DNA from: Nitriliruptoraceae bacterium
GTDB lineage: Bacteria; Actinomycetota; Nitriliruptoria; Nitriliruptorales; Nitriliruptoraceae
DNA: 19,446 nucleotides
Reading direction: 5' to 3'
NCBI GenBank assembly: GCA_007118045.1
Contig: SKTG01000056.1
Location: 1 to 19,446, forward strand
The notes beneath the pieces were generated by a model. The model saw only the letters and a list, made by a program, of their open reading frames with translations. It made no database searches and was not told the DNA's origin. The translations under genes and the position numbers were made by a program. Within the stretch, counting starts at the first letter, position 1; the number at the start of each line of letters is the position of its first letter. Of the stretch, positions 14,156-19,446 are shown piece after piece.

Positions 14156-15796
14156 GTGAGCTGGTGGTTGGCGCTCGTGATCGTCCTGCCGGTCGGGGGA
14201 TCGGTGCTCACCTCGTTCGCCCGGGGCCGTCCCGGTCCCGTGGTCCCGTTGGGGATCGCCGCAGCGACGACGGCGGCGACGGTCGGGCTGACCGCGGCCT
14301 ACTTCACGGGCGGAACGCCGGGCGGAGCACGCCTTGCGGGGCCCGCGGCGCTGGAGCTCACGGTGCTCGCGGACGGCCTGGCCGTCGCCATGCTGCTCAT
14401 GACGTCCGTGACGGCTCTGGCGGTCACGGCGTTCGGCGCGGTCGAGGACCGGAGAGCGCCGAGGGACCGCCATCCCGGTCACTGGCCACTGTGGTTCGGG
14501 TTGTGGGCCGCACTTCACCTGCTGTTCCTCGCGGCCGACCTGCTGACCGCCTACCTCATGTTCGAGGCCGTGGGGACCGCCGCGGCCGTCCTGGTCGTGC
14601 TCGGCGGCGAGCGTCGGCGCTTCCTGGCCGGCACCCGCTACCTCTACGCCGAGCTGGCGTCCTCGGTCACGGCGCTGCTCGGCATCGCCCTGATCTGGCG
14701 GGAGGTGGGCGACCTCGCCTACTCGGCCATCGGTCCGGCGCTGACCGACGCTCCCGCCGGCTGGTGGGCCATCGGACTGCTGACCACGGGTCTGCTGATG
14801 AAGGTGCCGCTGGTGCCGTTGCATCTGTGGCTGCCATCGGCCCACTCGCTGGCGCCGAGCGCGGTCAGCCCCATGCTCTCCGGTGTGGTGGTCAAGACGG
14901 CGTTCGTCGTGTTGGTCCGGCTCTGGTTCGGCGGCGACGGCGAGGTGTTGACCCCGAGCGCGGCGCAGCTGCTCGGGGGGCTTGGCGTGGTCGCCATCGT
15001 GTGGGGATCGCTGGCCGCCCTCCGGGCCGACGGCGTCAAGGAGCTGATCGCCTACAGCACGTTGGCTCAGCTCGGCCTGCTGTTCCTGGTCCCACCGCTC
15101 GTCGAGGCCGGCGCCTCCAACGCCTGGACCGGCGGTCTGTTCCACGCCGTCGCGCACGCGCCTGCCAAAGCCGCGTTGCTGCTGGCGGCGTCGGTGCTGG
15201 TCGCCGACACCGGCCGATCGAGCGTCGAGGGGCTCATCGGCTCCGCGGCACGGCGTCCGATGGCCACGCTGGCGATCGGGATCGCCGCCGTGAGCCTCGT
15301 GGGCCTGCCTCCCTCGGCCGGGTTCGTCGGCAAGTGGTTCCTGTTGCTCGCCAGCATCGAGGTGGGGCAGTGGTGGTGGGTGCTGCCCAACGCCGGCGGC
15401 AGCCTGCTGACGGTCGCCTACCTCATGCGCTTGATCCGTCCGGCGTTCGCGCCACCCCCCGCGCGGGTCGGCCCGCCACCCGCGCGGGTCGGCCCACCAC
15501 CCGGCACTTCGGGTGACTCCACGACCCCGGTGGACACTGCCGAGGCATCGCCGATCACGAGCGCCCGTGACCTGCGCGACGGCATCGCCCTCGCCTTGGC
15601 GGCGACGACGCTCGCTCTCGGACTCTCCCCAGCCGGACTGCTCGGGTTGCTGGAAGCGGCGGCGCCGCTCGGCACCGTCACGGTCGGACCCGTGGGAACG
15701 CTGGCGGCGACCGCGTCGTGGTTGCAGGGCCTGCTCGAGATCACGCCGGTTCCGGGGCTGCTCGAGACCACGCCGGCTCCCGGGTGGCTCGCGTGA
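14156..15796 (+). CDS. Antiporter-like subunit 1 (NuoM/N- or MrpD-type)
   Basis: A 546-residue, ~14-TM protein of the proton-conducting membrane transporter family shared by complex I (NuoL/M/N) and Mrp antiporters. Key charged residues in the membrane are present: E137 in TM5 (LMFEAVG), K216 in TM7 (LLMKVPLVPLHLWLP), K247 in TM8 (VVVKTAF) and K338 in a later helix (AHAPAKAALLL). SAHSLAPSAVSPMLSG is the conserved loop between TM7 and TM8. Between helices near residues 430-470 lies a Pro-rich insert (PPPARVGPPPARVGPPP), and the C-terminus has a short repeat (LLEITPVPG, LLETTPAPG). GTG 14156 is chosen because GGGGAG lies eight bases upstream and the protein then begins at TM1 (SWWLALVIVLPVG). 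The stop overlaps the next start (GTGA), so translation is probably coupled. Expected role: transport of H+ and perhaps Na+ in a complex with the next two proteins. Confidence 0.88.
   Translation: MSWWLALVIVLPVGGSVLTSFARGRPGPVVPLGIAAATTAATVGLTAAYFTGGTPGGARLAGPAALELTVLADGLAVAMLLMTSVTALAVTAFGAVEDRRAPRDRHPGHWPLWFGLWAALHLLFLAADLLTAYLMFEAVGTAAAVLVVLGGERRRFLAGTRYLYAELASSVTALLGIALIWREVGDLAYSAIGPALTDAPAGWWAIGLLTTGLLMKVPLVPLHLWLPSAHSLAPSAVSPMLSGVVVKTAFVVLVRLWFGGDGEVLTPSAAQLLGGLGVVAIVWGSLAALRADGVKELIAYSTLAQLGLLFLVPPLVEAGASNAWTGGLFHAVAHAPAKAALLLAASVLVADTGRSSVEGLIGSAARRPMATLAIGIAAVSLVGLPPSAGFVGKWFLLLASIEVGQWWWVLPNAGGSLLTVAYLMRLIRPAFAPPPARVGPPPARVGPPPGTSGDSTTPVDTAEASPITSARDLRDGIALALAATTLALGLSPAGLLGLLEAAAPLGTVTVGPVGTLAATASWLQGLLEITPVPGLLETTPAPGWLA
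15452..15504 (+). repeat. Short tandem repeat encoding a Pro-rich loop
   Basis: Two to three copies of an 18-base unit containing CCCGCGCGGGTCGGCCC, encoding PPPARVG twice and a degraded third (PPPGTSG). It is inside antiporter-like subunit 1, in a loop between membrane helices. Confidence 0.65.
15731..15784 (+). repeat. 27-bp tandem repeat at the 3' end of antiporter subunit 1
   Basis: Two copies (15731-15757 and 15758-15784) sharing CTGCTCGAGA and CACGCCGG, encoding LLEITPVPG then LLETTPAPG. This is the extreme C-terminus, just before the coupled start of the next gene. Confidence 0.75.
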
Positions 15797-17367
15797 GCGG
15801 TGGCGCAGCGCTCGTGGTGCTGCTGCTGGCCACCTCCCTGGTCACGGCCGCCGTGACGTTCGTGTTGCCCGAGCACCGCGAGGCTGTCCGCAACGCGGTG
15901 AACGTCGGGGGCGCGCTCCTGAAGGTGCTGCTCACCTCCCTGCTGGTGTTCGGCGTGTTCACGGGGGCGGAGTTCGAGTGGCGCGTCGCCTTCCTCCCCG
16001 GGGCTGACCTGGTCCTGCGTGCCGATCCGATCCCGTTGCTGTTCGTCTTCCTGTCCGCGCTGCTGTGGTTGACGACCACCGTCTACGCCATCGGGTACCG
16101 GGCGGGGGACGGGCGCAGCTCGCGCTTCTTCGGTTTCTTCGGCCTCTGCGCCAGCATGGCGGTGGGCATCGCGCTCGCCGGGAACCTCGTCACGTTCCTG
16201 ATCTTCTACGAGCTCCTGACGGTCGCGACCTACCCGCTCGTGGTCCACGGTGGTGGGCAACGCGCTCGGCTCGGGGGACGCACGTACGTGGCGTACGCCA
16301 CCGCCGGCGGTGCCGCGCTGCTCTTCGGCACGGCCTGGTTGCAACACCTCGTCGGCTCGACGGAGTTCGGTGACCCCGCGACCGTGACAGCCGTCGCCAC
16401 CGAACAGCCGCTCGCGATGACGGCGGTCTTCCTGGTCCTGATCACCGGGCTCGCGGTGAAGGCCGTGCTCGTGCCGCTGCACGGCTGGCTGCCGAAGGCC
16501 ATGGTCGCCCCCGCCCCGGTCAGTGCGCTGCTGCACGCCGTCGCCGTGGTCAAAGCCGGGGTCTACGGCATCGTCCGCGTCGTCCACGACCTCTACGGGA
16601 TGGCGCTCGTCGATGAGCTGGGTGCCCTGACCCCCCTGGCGGTCGTGGCGACCGTCACGATCGTGTACGGCTCGCTCCGGGCGCTGACGCGGGACGATCT
16701 CAAGGGACGCCTGGCCTACTCGACGGTCAGCCAGCTGTCATACATCGTCCTCGGCGTGAGCGTCTTCGGCCTGACCAGCACGACGGGCGGGCTCGTCCAC
16801 CTGGTCCACCAGGGGATCATGAAGGTCACGCTGTTCTACGGCGCCGGGATCCTGGACCGACAGCTCGGCGTGACCAGGGCCAGCCAGATGGACGGCGTCG
16901 GTCGTCGACTGCCGTTGACCATGGCCGCCTTCACCGTCGCCGCCCTGGGCATGATCGGCTTCCCACCGACCGTCGGCTTCGTCAGCAAGTACTACCTCGG
17001 CATGGGCGCCGTCGAGGCCGGGCAGCCGTGGGTGGTGGCGGTGCTGGCGATCAGCGGCGCGCTGAACGCCTCGTACTTCCTGCCGCTCATCGCCCGCGCC
17101 TGGTTCCGACCGGCGGGTGAACCGGCCGACGCGGAGGTGGTGGCCGAGGAGGGCGACAACCGGGTGGGGATGACGACGGCCACGTCCGACGACGCGGTCC
17201 CACCGGGTCCCGCGCCGACCCGGGGACGGTGGGAGACCGACCGGTGGCTGCTGCTGCCCACGTTGAGCACCGGCGCGAGCGTGCTCGCGCTCGGGGTGCT
17301 GGCGGGCGCGCCGGGCAGCCCGCTGACCTGGGCCGCGTTCATCGCCGAAGAGCTGATGCAGCCGTGA
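15793..17367 (+). CDS. Antiporter-like subunit 2 (MrpD/NuoL-type)
   Basis: A 524-residue multi-TM protein of the same proton-conducting family. All expected charged residues are found: E140 in TM5 (IFYELLTVATYP), K223 in TM7 (LAVKAVLVPLHGWLPKAM), K254 in TM8 (VAVVKAGVYGIVR) and K344 in a later helix (GIMKVTLFYGAG). APAPVSALLHAVAVVKAG is close to the loop of Mrp D and NuoL subunits, so this is the most canonical of the three. A polar insert at about 440-475 (AEVVAEEGDNRVGMTTATSDD) precedes the final helix. GTG 15793 overlaps the TGA of subunit 1 by the sequence GTGA, and the stop overlaps the start of subunit 3 in the same way, so the three are made in a coupled, probably near-stoichiometric manner. 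Confidence 0.9.
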   Translation: MSGGAALVVLLLATSLVTAAVTFVLPEHREAVRNAVNVGGALLKVLLTSLLVFGVFTGAEFEWRVAFLPGADLVLRADPIPLLFVFLSALLWLTTTVYAIGYRAGDGRSSRFFGFFGLCASMAVGIALAGNLVTFLIFYELLTVATYPLVVHGGGQRARLGGRTYVAYATAGGAALLFGTAWLQHLVGSTEFGDPATVTAVATEQPLAMTAVFLVLITGLAVKAVLVPLHGWLPKAMVAPAPVSALLHAVAVVKAGVYGIVRVVHDLYGMALVDELGALTPLAVVATVTIVYGSLRALTRDDLKGRLAYSTVSQLSYIVLGVSVFGLTSTTGGLVHLVHQGIMKVTLFYGAGILDRQLGVTRASQMDGVGRRLPLTMAAFTVAALGMIGFPPTVGFVSKYYLGMGAVEAGQPWVVAVLAISGALNASYFLPLIARAWFRPAGEPADAEVVAEEGDNRVGMTTATSDDAVPPGPAPTRGRWETDRWLLLPTLSTGASVLALGVLAGAPGSPLTWAAFIAEELMQP

Positions 17368-19208
17368 GTGCGCTGTGGTGGCTCTCGCCGGTCCTGCTGC
17401 CGCTGCTGGCTGCCGGTGTCGCGCTGGTCTCCGGGAGGGCGCGGGCCTGGTTGCCGGCCGTGGCGCCCCTGCCGGCGCTGCTCCTGGCGGTGACCGGCCC
17501 ACCGGGCGAGCCACCCGAGCTCTCGTGGCTGCTCATCGGCCTGGAGCTGGACCTCGACGGGATCGGGCGGCCGCTGCTGCTCATGAGCGCTCTGGTGTGG
17601 GCGGCGGCCGGTGCCGCGGCTCGACGGCTGTGCGCCACCGACCGCGGGTTCGCGGCGCTGTTCCTCGTCACCATGGCCGGCAACCTCGGTGTCCTGATCG
17701 CCGGCGATCTGATCACGCTGTACGCCTCGTTCGCCGTGATGACCTACGCGGCCTACGGGCTCGTGGTCCACGAGCGCAGTCCCTTCGCGGTTCGCGCCGG
17801 CCGCGTCTACATGGTGTTGGCCGTGCTCGGCGAGGTCGCTCTGTTGGCCGGGGTCATGCTGACGGTCGGTATCGCCGACAGCACCGCGTTCGAGGACATC
17901 GCCGGCGCTCTCGCGGTCACCGACGGCGGCCGGGCGATCGGCGGCCTGCTGGTGGTCGGGTTCGGGATCAAGGCTGGCCTGGTGCCCCTGCACCTGTGGC
18001 TGCCACTGGCCCATCCGGCGGCTCCCGTCGCCGCGAGCGCCGTGCTCAGCGCCGCCATGATCAAGGCCGGCCTCCTCGGTTGGTTGCGGTTGCTGCCGCT
18101 GCAGGAGGCCTGGTCCGGGTGGGGCCAGACGCTGCTCGTGCTCGGCCTCACCGGCGCGCTGCTCGGGATCGTCGTGGGGCTGACCCAGCGCGATCCGAAG
18201 GTCCTGCTCGCCTACTCGAGCATCAGCCAGATGGGGTTGCTGATCACGCTGGTCGGCGTCGGGCTCGCCGCCTCGGACGCGAGCGGACCCACCGGTCTCG
18301 CGGCGGCCGGCTACGCGGTCCACCACGGGCTGGCCAAGGCGGCCCTCTTCCTCGGCGTCGGTGTCTACACGTCGGGCGCGCTGGCCGCAGCCCACCGCAT
18401 GTACCTCGGCGCAACGGCACTCGTCGGCCTCTCCCTCGCGGCGGCACCCCTGACCGGCGGGTGGGTCGCGAAGCAGACGCTCAAGGGGACCGTCGAGACG
18501 CTGTACGTGGGCCCCGGTCTGGCCGGCCTGAGCGTCGCCCTGACCGCGACCGGCGCGGGGACCACGCTGCTGATCGGGCGACTGCTGCGTCTGCTGCGCG
18601 AGCCGCCAGAGCTCCCCGAGGGTCGTCCGAAGCCCGTCCGGGTCGCGACCGGATCAGGGGAAGAGCCCACCCCGGCGGACGGCGACACACCGGCGTTCCT
18701 GGGAACGCCGCGGTTGCTCCCGCGGCTGGCGGAGCGGCCGCTCGTCGGGTCCTGGAGCCTGCTCACCGCAGCCGCGCTCGTGGGCGGGTGGGGGCTCCAC
18801 CGCTTCGGTGGTGATGCCATCGCCACGCCCGAGATCGAGGTCGCGTCGTTGTGGGACGGCCTCTGGCCCGTGTCGCTGGGGTTGCTCCTGCTCGCAGGCG
18901 TGGCATGGCGGCGCCACCACTTCGGGCTCGATCCACCCCCGGGACGGGGCGAGATCCCCGCCGGCGACGTGCTCCTCCTGGTGGTCGCCGCCGGCCACCG
19001 CCTGCGCGTCATGGCTCGCCGGGTGGAGCCTGTCGCCGCCAGGACCTTCGAGACGCTGCGCGATACGCGCGAGGTGGCCGAGCACCGCATCCGACCCGGA
19101 CCGGGCCTGGACCGGGTGGAGGAGCTCATCACCCGCTGGCGCAGCGCCGGCATCCTCCTCGCCCTGGTCGGCGCTGCCCTGATCGTCGCGCTGGCGTTGG
19201 GCCGCTGA
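17364..19208 (+). CDS. Antiporter-like subunit 3, lacking the TM5 glutamate
   Basis: A 614-residue multi-TM protein of the same family. K203 in TM7 (FGIKAGLVPLHLWLPLAHP), K234 in TM8 (AAMIKAGLLGWLR) and K325 in a later helix (HHGLAKAALFLGVG) are present. The TM5 segment reads LITLYASFAVMTYAAYGLVV: the position of the conserved Glu (FEA and YEL in the two neighbours) is A124. The loop PLAHPAAPVAASAVLSAAMI is of the subtype annotated as complex I subunit 5-like or HyfB-like. After the core there is a polar linker (~410-460), two more helices, a ~90-residue region with an amphipathic basic stretch (AGHRLRVMARRVEPVAART) and a last TM (GILLALVGAALIVALALG). This resembles the extended C-termini of complex I L-type subunits only in general layout. 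GTG 17364 overlaps the preceding stop (GTGA). Confidence 0.88.
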   Translation: MSALWWLSPVLLPLLAAGVALVSGRARAWLPAVAPLPALLLAVTGPPGEPPELSWLLIGLELDLDGIGRPLLLMSALVWAAAGAAARRLCATDRGFAALFLVTMAGNLGVLIAGDLITLYASFAVMTYAAYGLVVHERSPFAVRAGRVYMVLAVLGEVALLAGVMLTVGIADSTAFEDIAGALAVTDGGRAIGGLLVVGFGIKAGLVPLHLWLPLAHPAAPVAASAVLSAAMIKAGLLGWLRLLPLQEAWSGWGQTLLVLGLTGALLGIVVGLTQRDPKVLLAYSSISQMGLLITLVGVGLAASDASGPTGLAAAGYAVHHGLAKAALFLGVGVYTSGALAAAHRMYLGATALVGLSLAAAPLTGGWVAKQTLKGTVETLYVGPGLAGLSVALTATGAGTTLLIGRLLRLLREPPELPEGRPKPVRVATGSGEEPTPADGDTPAFLGTPRLLPRLAERPLVGSWSLLTAAALVGGWGLHRFGGDAIATPEIEVASLWDGLWPVSLGLLLLAGVAWRRHHFGLDPPPGRGEIPAGDVLLLVVAAGHRLRVMARRVEPVAARTFETLRDTREVAEHRIRPGPGLDRVEELITRWRSAGILLALVGAALIVALALGR

Positions 19209-19234
19209 GCCGCAACGGCCCCGACGTCGATAGC

Positions 19235-19279
19235 GCGCGTGTCGGTGCCGCGCTTGTCGGTGCCGCGCGTGTCGGTAGC
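19235..19279. repeat. 15-bp tandem repeat, three copies
   Basis: GCGCGTGTCGGTGCC, GCGCTTGTCGGTGCC and GCGCGTGTCGGTAGC follow one another in the gap between the convergent antiporter operon and the right-edge gene. Confidence 0.75.
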
Positions 19280-19286
19280 GACACGC
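19267..19286. terminator. Hairpin after the antiporter operon
   Basis: Perfect 8-bp stem GCGTGTCG / CGACACGC with loop GTAG. It lies between the stops of convergent genes and is formed by the last 15-bp repeat and its inverted continuation. There is no U-tract. Confidence 0.55.
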
Positions 19287-19324
19287 CCGGTACCGCGCGA
19301 GCGGAGCCCGGCGTCGCGGTCGGC

Positions 19325-19446
19325 TCAGCCGCGGCGGCGTCGCCACCGGGGGCGCCGGCCGCCCACCCTCAGGTCGGCACGTCGGGTGCCCGGCGGTGGG
19401 TTCTCGCACCCCAGGCCGACCGCCAGCGCCTCGGCGAACCCTCGGC
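19325..19446 (-). CDS. 3' end of a minus-strand gene, product unknown
   Basis: The last 40 codons of a frame that enters from the right edge: GFAEALAVGLGCENPPPGTR, then a short RADLRVGG and a basic tail ending RPRWRRRRG and TGA. Third positions are mostly G or C, and the sequence (helical start, Cys, Pro-rich turn, basic tail) looks like a true C-terminus. Too little is visible to name a family. It converges on the antiporter operon with 116 bases between the stops. Confidence 0.55.
   Translation of the reverse strand, partial: RGFAEALAVGLGCENPPPGTRRADLRVGGRRPRWRRRRG

Noticed and set aside
13868..15157. Minus-strand frame of 429 codons opposite the antiporter genes
   Set aside because: Gln/Arg/His-rich antisense of conserved TM segments; typical shadow in GC-rich DNA.
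13792..19208. Standard Mrp (mnhABCDEFG) operon or complex I (nuo) operon
   Set aside because: Only antiporter-like large subunits and one unassigned small protein are present; no B, C, E, F, G or other Nuo subunit is recognisable.

Overview
The window is very GC-rich, with codon third positions almost all G or C. Most coding sequences start with GTG, most have clear GGAGG-type ribosome binding sites, and nearly all end in TGA. Gene content (NrfD-type membrane subunit, DUF1360, UppP, coiled-coil M23 peptidase, tandem Mrp/complex I-like antiporter subunits) points to a high-GC actinobacterium. The acidic SAP/LEA-like protein and the ion-antiporter cluster would suit a salt- or alkali-tolerant lineage such as Nitriliruptoria, but that placement is inference. 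No rRNA, tRNA, CRISPR array, transposase or phage gene is seen.

Layout. (1) Bases 1-3501, plus strand: an apparent operon of an NrfD-family quinone-interacting membrane subunit (5' end outside the window), an OFA-type MFS transporter and a type II NADH dehydrogenase. The MFS gene has an in-frame TAG at codon 26, where the family normally has Tyr. A strong hairpin ends the block. (2) 3625-5716: a small helical protein on the minus strand, diverging from a protein with two SAP domains, an 11-residue Ala/Glu/Asp repeat and a separate C-terminal domain. (3) 5745-8827: an ATP-grasp enzyme (minus) diverging from a secreted coiled-coil M23 peptidase (plus). The gap between them holds a 32-bp tandem repeat. 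(4) 9209-12409: an SDR oxidoreductase (plus) overlaps tail to tail with a membrane protein carrying a partial alpha/beta-hydrolase domain (minus). A one-TM protein and a DUF1360 protein lie upstream of the latter on the minus strand. The DUF1360 frame appears to begin at an ATC codon behind a good ribosome binding site. (5) 12636-13517: undecaprenyl-diphosphatase UppP. (6) 13792-19208: a tightly coupled operon of one small three-TM protein and three different antiporter-like (NuoL/M/N, MrpA/D-type) subunits. It has no recognisable Mrp B/C/E/F/G or complex I peripheral subunits. (7) The 3' end of another minus-strand gene enters from the right edge.

Functionally the window holds a quinone-linked respiratory block (NrfD plus NDH-2), a predicted multi-subunit cation/proton translocator, two cell-envelope genes (UppP, M23) and several lineage-specific membrane or disordered proteins. 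The best candidates for something new are the minimal three-antiporter operon, whose third subunit lacks the usual TM5 glutamate, the SAP/LEA-like protein, and two genes with anomalous codons (TAG in the transporter, ATC start in DUF1360). Each anomaly could also be a single C/G base error.
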